Shown: piece by piece, positions 54,914 to 64,000 of the stretch
Numbering within the stretch: position 1 is the first letter of the stretch
Layout: each line of letters starts with the position of its first letter
Assembly (NCBI GenBank): GCA_026724425.1
Contig: JAIUCV010000083.1
Span: 2,294,001 to 2,358,000, forward strand
Length of the DNA: 64,000 nucleotides
Source of the DNA: Erythrophleum ivorense
Taxonomy: Eukaryota > Streptophyta > Magnoliopsida > Fabales > Fabaceae
Reading direction: 5' to 3'
Position numbers and translations under genes: made by a program
The notes under the pieces: generated by a model
Seen by the model: only the letters and a program-made list of their open reading frames with translations
What the model was told of the DNA's origin: nothing
Databases searched by the model: none

Positions 54914-57004
54914 CTCACTCTTCTGAACAAAGAAAAACGCTAGCCACAATGACCGTTTTACCCATATAAACTCTACTCATGAAGTCTACTATGTAGTAGA
55001 CTTCGTTATGAAGTCTATTTCCTCATCACTACTTAGATTTAAATTATAAAATTATAACAAATTTTTTTGATTAAAATAATTTATACATAAATAAGATGTA
55101 AACATTTAACATCTATGAAAAATAAAATTAAATAAAAATGAATCCATATAAGTGAACTAAGATAAATTATGTATGTAACCTATAAACTGTGTGAAGTCTA
55201 CTCATGAAGTCTACTATATAGTAAAATCTTAAATTTAAAATTTAAAATTTATAAAAAATATTTGGATAAAACTATTTACACATAATTTTAACACAGACAA
55301 CTACAATCCATGTAAAATAAATTTGCAAAGAAATTAATCAATTTAAATCAAGTAAGAGAAATTATTTTAAAACCAAAACAAAATGTGTGAAGTCTACTCA
55401 TGAAGTCTCCCAAATAAAAAAATCTTATATTTTAAAGTTTAAAATCGATAAAAAATAATTTTGATAAAAAAATTTATGGATAATTTAAATAAACACAAGT
55501 CCTTTCTATGTAAAATAAAATTTCATGAAAATGAATCAATTTATAAGTTTCATGAGTAAACCAATCACCAAGCTTAGTGTTTGAGGTTTAATGTATAGGG
55601 TTTATGATTGTCATTGTTAGGGTTTAGAGAATTTTGACATAAAAAAATGTTTGCGATTCGTTTAACGATTTAGAGCTCATGAATTTGTACTTTATAATGT
55701 TAACTGTGATTATGTAAATATAATTAATGTTTACTATAAGTTTTCACTTAAAAATTTGATTTAGGGTTAAGGGTTAGTTAGACTTCATAGTTAGACTTTG
55801 TTATGAAGTCTAAAACTCAAAAAAAAACAAGCAGGAAACTAAATATTTTGGCGGGAACCAGATTATTAGGGTTAGTTAGATTTCATTAGTAGACTTCATA
55901 GTTAGATTTCGTTATGAAGTTTATTTCCTAATCACAACTTAAATTTAAATAATAAAATTATAGCAAATTCTTTTGATTAAAAAAATTTATACATAAATAA
56001 GATGTAAACATTTAGCATCTATGAAAAATAAAATTGCATAAAAATGAATCCATATATCAAAAGTTTATAAATTTTAAACTTTAAAATCGCGATTAAACTT
56101 ATGTATGTAAACATTATTTCGTACTTTATAATGTTAATTGCGATTATGTAAACATAATTTATGTTTACTATAAGTTTTTACTTAAAAATTTGATTTAGGG
56201 TTTAGAGTTAGTTATACTTCATTAATAGACTTCATAGTTAGACTTCGTTATGAAGTGTGAAACTCAAAAAAAACAGAACGGGAAATGAAATATTTTAGCG
56301 GGAATTGGCGTGGTTTGAGAGACTTCATGCGTATATTTCATGGATAGACTTCGTGATGAAGTCTGTTTCTAAAAAAAACGAGTGGGAAATGGAATATTTT
56401 AGGAGTATTGGCGAGAACCGGAATAGATTGGAACAAATTTCTGATACAATGTTGTCGGTTTGAGAAACTTTCGAGTAGACTTCTCTGGTAAATTCTATGA
56501 TGAATTCTATTTAATCGAATCTAACCGAAGTTTTTTCACCTAACCGGAAATTAAACCCTGATATATAAAGAACCAACCCTAATTTGTGGAAAAAAATCAT
56601 GATATACAATTAGTCGCAAAGCGTCTCTCTCTCATTATCTCTGTGAACCTCCGCCGCTTCTTCTCGCTTGAACCTTTGCCGCCTCTCCCTCGCCATTAAC
56701 CACCGCCTCCTCTCCCTTCTCCACCTCTCTCTCTCCCTCGCATCTCTCCTCTCACCGTTGGATTTCTCTCTCTGCTAGGTGAATCTCTCTCGCTTCATCT
56801 TTTCACCGCTGTTTGGCTTCTCTTTCCTCTTTTTTTTGTGGATCATCTTTGTGGATCTTTGCGAAACACTTCCTTCCGTTTGGCTTTAAAGCTCACTTAC
56901 TTCAAAAAATTAGAGTCATTGAATATCTCTTTGAGTCTTGCTACTCTCCAATCTTAGGGTGGCTGATCTATGTTTTCGTTCCTTTGCATTCTGATATTCC
57001 TCAG
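54914..57004. repeat. AGACTTC-rich repeat block, left of the captured exons
   Basis: Many GAAGTCTA/TAGACTTC motifs in both orientations occur, with long direct repeats: 54995-55165 resembles 55905-56060, and 55660-55850 resembles 56120-56320 (shared TTTGATTTAGGGTT, TTCGTTATGAAGT, GCGGGAA). At 56620-56780 a CT-rich stretch with many CTCTCTC and CCGCC motifs looks like a captured 5' UTR. No complete ORF was seen. The same motif flanks the exons on the right, so the whole may be one gene-capturing element. Confidence 0.6.
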
Positions 57005-57385
57005 GGCTCCAATCGGTCAGGGATATGGTCTCACAGAGACTTATGCTGGTGGAACCTTCTCTGAGTTTGATGATACATCCGTTGGCCGTGTGGGCGTTCC
57101 ACTGCCTTGCTCTTTTGTTAAGGTAACCTCTTTACCTGATATGTCCACCATTTTTGTTTCATGGTTGCTCGTTTTCACGCTTTGCTAGCTATTTATGGTT
57201 TATCAATTTGTATGTAGTAGTCTCTTACGATCGTATGCTTATATTTTGTTTCAGCTAATAGACTGGCCGGAAGGTGGGTATCTAATCAGTGATAAGCGAT
57301 GCCCCGTGGTGAAATCGTAATTGGTGGCTCAAATATCACACTTGGGTATTTCAAGAATGAAGAGAAAACTCGAGAAGTGTACAAG
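57005..57385 (+). pseudogene. Captured fragment of a long-chain acyl-CoA synthetase gene (LACS9-like)
   Basis: Exon 1 (57005-57122) reads APIGQGYGLTETYAGGTFSE, then VGRVGVPLPCSFVK. A 132-bp GT-AG intron (57123-57254) follows, then exon 2 (57255-57385) with LIDWPEGGYLISDK and GEIVIGGSNITLGYFKNEEK. The YGLTET segment is the AMP-binding signature of acyl-CoA synthetases. The sequence closely fits plant LACS9/LACS8. One base is missing near 57298 (the expected Pro codon after SDK), breaking the frame. Only a small internal part of the enzyme is present, so it has no enzymatic function. Confidence 0.85.
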
Positions 57386-57526
57386 GTCGGAAATTTTAAC
57401 ATTTCATTATCAGTTTCACCAATGTTTAAGATTGGTCATTTTCTTTCCTCTGACTGTGCTATACACTGTAATGTCTCAGAGCTTGGTCCTGATACACTGT
57501 GATTATGCATATCTTCTCTTTTGCAG

Positions 57527-57577
57527 GGTTTCTTTTCAGGTATTGGGAACTGGATCGCCGATGAAGTGCTGTACCAA
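57527..57577 (+). pseudogene. Captured exon of a formamidopyrimidine-DNA glycosylase gene (FPG1/MutM-like)
   Basis: A 51-bp exon of exactly 17 codons, GFFSGIGNWIADEVLYQ, is bounded by TTTTGCAG| and |GTAAGATA. The GIGNWIADEVLYQ motif belongs to the helix-two-turn-helix region of plant FPG/MutM DNA-repair glycosylases. The preceding LACS9-like exons come from an unrelated gene in the same orientation. Confidence 0.8.
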
Positions 57578-57993
57578 GTAAGATACAATTCTAATCCATA
57601 AAACTGATCATAACTCTGATTTCTTATGTTTGTTCTTATAAATCTCTTTTGATGTTTAACATATTTAAGAATCCGAGACCAGCAGACTTGATTTCGTTTT
57701 TGCTAGAGCTTAGTTTTCATGTTATTTGTGAGGTATAACAGAAATTTACAAAGTCATTTTATGCGTTCTTGTTCTTCTTCTAACGAGCTGAAGAACAGGT
57801 TTTTGGATCTAAATGGGCAGATGTTGGCTCAATTGCTCTTAGCTGAATGATTTGAGTTTTTGGTTGAATGATTTGAGTTTTCGATATGTAAATTAGACTA
57901 GGATATGTGATAAGGTTTCTCTTGTTAATGTGGTTATTGGGGATTGATTTCTCTTGAACAATCAAACTGAATGAGATCTTTTTGTTGTTGCAG

Positions 57994-58089
57994 CAAAGCG
58001 GCCACTCGATCTCCATCCCAATAAGACAAGAGTCATCAGAAGGAGACATTGAGGCTGCTTTGGGAAGAAGACGCAAGTTGTGTCCTTAA
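57994..58089 (+). pseudogene. Third exon-like segment, unidentified
   Basis: After a good acceptor (TTGTTGTTGCAG|CAAAGC), a 96-bp frame continues in phase 0 from the FPG-like exon and ends at a TAA. It contains QESSEGDIEAALGRRRK. I do not recognise the source protein; the usual next FPG1 exon sequence is not here. Confidence 0.4.
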
Positions 58090-58404
58090 GTTATGCTAAA
58101 ATATGAGCCATAGACGAAGTGAAAGTACTTTTTCTAAGTTTAATGTTTTAGCTTGTGTTATTTCCAAGACCAAAGATTGCTGACCAAGACCAGACCAAAA
58201 CCAAAGTTTTTATGTTACCATGTATGTTACCACAAACAAAAAACATTGAAAAGTGTATTGAAGTTTTTGTTGTAGTCTACACTTAACATTACAGTTTGGC
58301 TAATATAACAATGCAATTTAAGACCTACATTTTTCTTAATGTTACTTTGGAGACCAAATTAAAGTTAAAAAATTTAGACCAAAATCAAACAAAACTTAAG
58401 CTGA

Positions 58405-59000
58405 TGCATTTTACCTAGTTCAAACGGTTCAAGTTCAAACAGATATTAGATTTCACAAGTAAACTTCACAATTTCACAATTTTAAAACGAAATCACATAC
58501 AAGCATTTTTGATGCATTTTACCTTGCTAAAACTGACCAAGTTCAAACAAATAGTTAAACTTCACAAGTAGATTTTACAGATAGACTTTACAGAAAACTC
58601 AAATTCAAGTTTTTTCATACATTTTACTTAGCTAAAATGGACCAAGTTCAGATAAATTGTTAGACTTTACGACTAGACTTCATGAGTAGACTTTTCTTGT
58701 AGACTTCACATTTTTTAAAAAAATACAAATTCAAGCTTTCCTATGCCATTTTAACTAGCAAAAACGGACCAGGTTGGAAAAAATAATTAGACTTTATAAG
58801 TAGACTGCATGAATAGACTTCTCGTGTACACTTCACATTTTTTAGAAAAAAAAACCCCAAATTCAAGCTTTTTCATGCATTTTACCTAGGTAAAATTGAC
58901 CAAGTTCGGAGAAATTGTTAGATTTCACGAGTAGACTTCATGAGTAGACTTCTCTACAAAGTCTACTTGGTAAAGTCTAAATTGCTAATCAAACAAGAAA
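58405..59000 (+). repeat. Tandem repeat of about 105-130 bp, right of the captured exons
   Basis: Five diverged units start at GCATTTTACCTAG-like sequence at about 58405, 58513, 58618, 58745 and 58876. Each is followed by GACCAAGTTC-like and TAGACTTCA-like segments. It carries the same AGACTTC motif as the left block. Confidence 0.75.
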
Positions 59001-59146
59001 ACCATTTTCACTTTGTATATAACGAATAAGCATGTCAAACTCACACACAAGCAACTAAACAGACTAATACAACTAATTGTTCAATAAAATCTTAAAAATT
59101 CATTATGCATTTTCCAAAAATGCGTTTTTTAACAAAACATTCAATA

Positions 59147-59704
59147 GTAGACTTCATAGCTAGTCTACTTTGTCGGCTTATATCTGAAGTCTAATAGGTT
59201 AGTTTTACAATATATCAAACAAATACTTTTTTGTGAAGTCTATCCATGAAGTCTACTGAATAAAAAGGGTTAGTTTTGCAATTGACTTTCGCTTGACTTT
59301 TGGGGAAGTCTACCTGTGAAGTCTATTTAGGCCGTTTAGACTTCAAAATAAAGTCTAACTCTGTTATGAAGTCTAACGGTGAAGTCTACGACAATAATTA
59401 GACTTCAAACGGATTAGTTTTGCAATTGATTTAATTTTTTGACTTTGGAAGTAGACTTCACCGTCAAGTCTATTTCGATAAACGTTGACCAGTAGACTTC
59501 ATTGTGAAGTCTAAACGGCCTAAATAGACTTCACAGGTAGACTTCCCCAAAAGTCAAGCGAAAGTCAGTTGCAAAACTAACCTTTTTTTTCAATAGACTT
59601 CAGGGATATACTTCACGAAAAAAATATTTGGTTGATCAGTTGCAAAACTAACCTATTAGACTTCAGATATAAGTCGACAAAGTAGATTTCATAATGAAGT
59701 CTAC
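59147..59704. repeat. Foldback: inverted repeat with about 198-bp arms
   Basis: Arm 1 (59147-59344) and arm 2 (59506-59704) are reverse complements over nearly their whole length. Examples are GGGGAAGTCTACCTGTGAAG against CTTCACAGGTAGACTTCCCC, and TCTGAAGTCTAATAGGTTAG against CTAACCTATTAGACTTCAGA. The loop of about 160 bases is itself partly self-complementary. It is built from AGACTTC/GAAGTCT motifs. It could be a foldback transposon end or a hairpin-RNA locus. Confidence 0.85.
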
Positions 59705-60131
59705 GCCGTATTTTTTTTTTGTTTTCAAAGGATTTCAAAGTAGACTTCACAATGAAGTCTACTCTCCAAAATTTTGTGAAAGTCAATTGCAAAATTAACA
59801 TGTTCGTTGACCAGTAGACTTCATTTAGAAGTCTACTTCGCTACAAATATGTGAAATTCATTCAGATCGACCAGATTTTTACATTGCCGTGATCTTAAGT
59901 TACGTTGACGGCCCAAAACTTCGATTTAGAGCTTTAGCAAACTTCCCCACCGTTAGCATGATCACTACAAGAAATCGTGTGGGTTGTATCATTTATTTTA
60001 GTTGTTTATATCATTTTTTGAATGATGTAAATGAATTTGCATCATTTATATAAATGACTCTGGAGGTGGTGACTCTAATACTTTGTGTCAATAAATAGCG
60101 AATGATGCAACTATTTCTATCATTTATTATA

Positions 60132-60407
60132 GAAAAAATTGGTGAAGTAGGCACATTTTAAGTTTCTAATTGGGAAAAGAGGCACATTCAAGTTTTTATT
60201 AGCAAAAGAGGCAACTTTCTCGTGGGTCCCCGCCATGTGTGGTTGGTTTGGGTTCACTTTTTGGGACTTAGGGTTTATTTTTTGTTCATGGAAAAGTGTT
60301 TTTATTGTGGGTCCCACCACCGATTTGCCTCTTTCACAATAACAAACTTGGTGTTGCCTCTTTTACAAATTAGAAACTTGAAAACATCCTACTTTGCTAA
60401 TTCACCC
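60132..60407. mobile_element. MULE-type MITE nested in the CACTA element
   Basis: This 276-bp element is flanked by a perfect 9-bp duplication TTTATTATA (60123-60131 and 60408-60416). Its ends form long inverted repeats, with AAGTTTCTAATT and AAAAGAGGCA blocks in both arms at matching distances, repeated once more further in. The 9-bp TSD points to Mutator-type transposition. Confidence 0.88.
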
Positions 60408-60964
60408 TTTATTATAAGTGATGTAAATATGTGTCGTTTAAGATAAGTGATAGTGGAAATAGTATCATTCAAAATAAACGTTATTAATTTTTGTTGCATT
60501 TATGATAAACGACTTGAAAATTAGTATCACTTCCAGTAATTGATGTCATAAGTTGTATCATTTAGCCATAATTGATGTTAGTATTTGTATCATTTATGTA
60601 ATTGATCCTAGTATTTGTATCAGTTTTATAGATGATAGTACATAATTATTTTTGTATCACTTTTATCTTATAGTTCTAATTATTTTTCGTGAAATTTGTA
60701 AATGACATGAATCATATGTGGTTTTAAAATTTAGCCACATTTCGATTTTAATTATATAAAAAATCATTTAAAATTTCTGAAATAAAAATTTAATTTTGAT
60801 AAATATTAAAATTAAATAATACATCCCAATATATTGTTCAAATGAATAAAACAAATGATTCCAGGTAATAAGATGAACCAAAATACTACTTAGAAAAACC
60901 ATAAATAATACTAGCTAGATTGGTAATCATGATAAAAGTCTTCTAATGGTCGTTCTGATATTCA

Positions 60965-61522
60965 TCAGTCATCTCCTCTTCTCTGCCCAAACAAAATAAC
61001 ATTAGTTAATATCACACCCATATATTAGATAATACAATCAATCTACATTATAAGTAACTACCTGAGAAATGTGAGGGTTCAATATATTCGCATAAGCTGC
61101 CAATGCACTTTCCTACAAGATTTGTTTAGAATATCAAGTATCTATACCATAATGTATATCCACATATATAATCTGCAAAGGGAAGTATAATTAACAGAGT
61201 CGTCGTACCTGATCGGTGGTTTTATTTCCAAGCAGCTGTTGAATAATTCCAGTTAAACTTTCAACTTGGGTTTCCAACGATGACATCTTTGTCTTCATTT
61301 GAATAACTTCAACATTAGCAGTTTCATATGCCTCAAATCTTGCTTGGTTAATACGGTTGGTCAATTTTGAAGGTGTCGGTCCACGACCAAGACAACGTAT
61401 TCTTCCTGAACATTTATAAAAGGCAGTAGTTGTACCTTTCTCGCTGTCGAGAAGCTGGAAATTCTCTTCTTTTTTTTCCCAACTCTCCCAATTCTGTAGA
61501 AACCCTAAATCCGATGAACTTC
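60965..61522 (-). pseudogene. CACTA-associated gene remnant (three exons)
   Basis: Minus-strand exons are 61522-61209 (314 bp, preceded by TTTCACAG and followed by GTACG), 61112-61062 (51 bp) and 60982-60965 (ending in TGA). All junctions are GT-AG and phase 0. The long exon reads LQNWESWEKKEENFQLLDSE, then a helical RFEAYETANVEVIQMKTKMS and LGNKTTDQ. The second reads ESALAAYANILNPHISQ. This resembles the C-terminal coiled-coil part of plant CACTA transposase-associated (Transposase_24-like) proteins; the assignment is tentative. The 5' part of the gene is missing or unrecognised. Confidence 0.5.
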
Positions 61523-62717
61523 CTGTGAAACAATAATGTGAACCAATTATTCCTAAATAATCTCAATATTCCCGCTTACGAGGCAAAAAATATTTAAGTG
61601 GCGGGAGGAGATATTAGAAGATAAATACATATCGATAGCATTTTTTTGGGACAAAATATCATGTTTGTTTTCAGAAAAATATCAAGTCCTCGTTGTTTAT
61701 ATATCACGGACCAACAATTGTTACAACAATACACATTAGCTAAACAAAATTGAATTAATAAAATGTATTGTAAGAATTCTCTTAAGCCGAATTCAATTCA
61801 CGGCTACCTTAGGAAAATCGTGAGGACGATAGAATAAGTAAATATGAACTTTTTTTTTCCATAAACTCCAAGAACTGAACTATGAGCTGACAATCTGCAA
61901 GAGTAGCACTTGCCGTAATCATACTTTTTATCATATATATCACACGGCTACTAATCACCTGCTTTGTAGATGCCATGAGGTGACTCCGACCACCAATTAT
62001 AAGGTGGAACCCCAACAAAACTCAACACCATTGGCTTGGCTCACAAAAGAACTCGATTTTCAGCTCCAATTACAATCTTCTGATAAGATCGGTCACTCGC
62101 ACATCGAACCCGTACGAACGCAGAATCCAAACCCGACAACGGAATGATTTTCGGAGATGCATGTCTAAGGCAAATATAGACGAAGAATTGAAGGAACAAA
62201 ATAGAAGCGATGGGGATGATGAAACATAAGCTTTAATTTACAATTTCAATAAAATGAATCGGTGGAGAAGGCAAAAGGGAGAGTTCTAGATCTTATCGAC
62301 ATGTTTTTGATCTTATCGCCAACTTTCTTTTGGTAAAAATGATCTCCACCGTCAATTTTTTAATCATATATATATATTTTCCTTTTCTTTTTAAATAAAT
62401 GGTATTGGCATCAATAGATTATTGATGTTAATGTTTATAACGTTTAAAAAGATGATACTAACAAAAATCATAATAATATCAGTTAATTAATTGATGTAAA
62501 CGTAATTATTTGTGTCAATTTTAAATAATTGATGTAAGTTAATCATAACTCCTATCAGTTAAATTTAAATGATACTAATAAGCCTGAATAATATCAATTA
62601 TTTTAACTGATGTAAATTCAAATAATTAGTGTCATTTTTTTATATGTGATTTTAATATGCATCAGTTGTTTATTTGACACTTTATAAGTGATGCAATTGA
62701 CCATATATCTTGTAGTA

Positions 62718-62898
62718 TATGAACATAAACTTTGAAAAGATGAAAAAGTGAGTTTTTGGGGTGAAATTGGAGAAGAAATTGAAGAATATAAGTTTATGAG
62801 ATGATAGAATGAGTTTGTAGATATGTTTGAAGAGGAAATCATACATTGAAAGCTTGATTTTGGTTGAGCTTAGTTGTTGGATGAATTGATGGTGATGG
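62718..62898. other. Short spacer between the CACTA element and the inverted LTR
   Basis: AT-rich; no feature recognised. It is the flank of the family A LTR end at 62899. Confidence 0.4.
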
Positions 62899-64000
62899 TG
62901 AAACAACCAAGCTTTTTTTTTATTTTTATAAATAATTATCAGTGCGGAAATTCTCGAAAGAAATCAATAATATTAAATCATCAGAAAATCGTTCAACAAA
63001 TAAACCAATAACCAATAACCAATAAAGAATAAGCAACCTAAACACCAGGTTTGCTACATTATTGAAATAAGACTAACACCCTAAAATGATGAATTCCTGG
63101 TCAACCACAACAAGAGAGCCAATATCAAATTCCTAATCTCATCATCCTCTTCTCTCGGTCTATTTCCGCGGAAGAACATTGCTGTTACCTGCATCACATT
63201 GGAATAGAGATGCGTAAGTATTATCATAAATACTTAGTGAGTGGATCATCCTGCCTACAGGCCAAGTACGTCAAACACTAGACAATACATCAACAATAAT
63301 CAACAACAAGAACAAAGCTCAACAATATAAATCACCAGGTCAGGAAAAACCCACGTTTCCTGACACCCAAGGTCAGTGTCGACCGACACCTCTATGGTGT
63401 CGATCGACACTCATCGAGTGTCGGTCGACACCAGCTCGACGCCCAGACACCAGAAGCTACGAAAATCGCATAAACACACAAAAATCGTGGGATTCAACCC
63501 CCACATCGATCAAACATCAATATAACTCAACCATACTCAAGAACAACTCGAAAAACTCATCAATAGACTCATAATCAAACAAACTCCAATGATTAACGGA
63601 CCTACAGTCACGCACTCACCTTGAAAAGGATTAGAAGGAAGGGGAAGAAGATGAACAACAACCCAAAGCCTCTGATCAAGCCTCTAAACCTCACAAAACT
63701 CCAAAAAAATCACCTCGGAAAAGTCTCTGTCACGAAAAAGTGACTTTCTGCGCGGCCACCAACCTTTTAACGCGAGACTAGGGCTTCCCAACCCTTAACC
63801 GGAACAAAATCAGCCGACTTGAATCAAACCGGTCAATTTTCCAATAACCGGTGTTGATCGACACCCTTCCTTGGTGTCGGTCGACACCCATCGACCAAAA
63901 CCAAACCAACCTCAATTCGATCGACTAAACCCGGAATCGCTCACGATAGCCGGTGTCGATCGACACACCCCTTGGTGTCGATCGACACTAAGCATTCAGA
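62899..64000 (-). repeat. Family A LTR, inverted (cut by window end)
   Basis: On the minus strand the LTR ends GGTTGTTTCA at 62899. The hairpin (63216-63235, perfect), acceptor-like GATGCAG (intron side ends 63189) and donor-like AAG|GTGAGTGCG (63619) are all present. Two palindrome clusters of GTGTCGATCGACAC lie at about 63373-63435 and 63853-63990. The TGTAACATCC start lies beyond 64000. It matches the LTR at 1-749 in opposite orientation. No primer site follows on its internal side. Confidence 0.88.

Larger units (their letters stand above)
59963..62717. mobile_element. Non-autonomous CACTA (En/Spm-like) element
   Basis: The left end is CACTACAAGAAATCGTG at 59963. The right end is the inverted ATATCTTGTAGTA at 62705-62717, with the last base changed from G to A. 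Subterminal DNA on both sides is full of ATCATTTAT/TGATGTAA repeats (about 59985-60120 and 60415-60660 left; 62400-62700 right), as in CACTA elements. The flanking trinucleotides (GAT and TAT) do not match perfectly. Inside are a spliced minus-strand gene remnant and a nested MITE. No transposase catalytic domain was seen. Confidence 0.75.

Noticed and set aside
56813..57188. Alternative-frame ORFs upstream of and across the LACS-like exon
   Set aside because: The correct exon frame (APIGQGYGLTET) with splice sites explains the conservation; the other frames are shadows.
62618..62906. Ser/Phe-rich ORFs at the CACTA right end
   Set aside because: AT-rich subterminal repeat DNA; no domain and not conserved in the left subterminal region.

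Overview
This is plant nuclear DNA made almost entirely of nested transposable elements, most likely a heterochromatic or pericentromeric block from a Brassicaceae genome. The plant origin rests on tRNA-Met primer sites, Tekay-, CRM- and Tat-type Ty3/gypsy proteins, a MULE carrying a DUF1985-Ulp1 gene (a combination known from Arabidopsis 'Kaonashi' MULEs), a Helitron, a CACTA element, and fragments closely resembling Arabidopsis LACS9 and FPG1 exons. I found no intact single-copy host gene. Families are called A to E here. Layout from left to right: 1-749 is the 3' part of a family A LTR. 750-~7920 is a decayed MULE with a mudrA transposase (+) and a convergent DUF1985-Ulp1 gene (-), followed by a 107-bp minisatellite. 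9302-~15480 is Tekay-type chromovirus copy A1, with a 5' LTR, gag, an intron-like gap and a broken pol. A tRNA-derived SINE lies near 15.6 kb. 16281-19798 is A2, cut off in its RT and joined to minus-strand LTR family B. Inside that B piece sits element C (20233-24987), a complete CRM-like retrotransposon with perfect TSDs and an internally deleted pol. 25590-29337 is a tandem duplicate of the A2/B segment and contains A3. 29687-33482 is B internal DNA with a probable solo LTR. 33488-41850 is complete family A copy A4 with TSD ATTAC; its 3' LTR carries a 1372-bp Helitron. 41856-43062 is an Athila-like LTR (D), and 43063-43964 is an A integrase fragment. 43965-54913 is Tat-type element E on the minus strand, with a dual RNase H and a convergent spliced extra ORF. 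54914-59962 is AGACTTC-rich repeat DNA around captured LACS9/FPG1 exons, with a 198-bp-arm foldback. 59963-62717 is a non-autonomous CACTA-like element containing a MULE-type MITE with a 9-bp TSD. 62899-64000 is another family A LTR, inverted relative to the one at the left edge. The most interesting signals are four. First, family A has a conserved 115-117 bp GT-AG interval between gag and protease whose removal joins the two reading frames. Second, the family A LTR has a conserved hairpin just upstream of a conserved candidate 3' splice site, with a matching donor upstream. Third, A4 carries an array of hairpins with a constant GGGTGG loop and compensating stem changes upstream of its polypurine tract. 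Fourth, one locus joins exons captured from two unrelated host genes, with splice sites preserved. All calls come from reading the sequence; no database or folding program was run.
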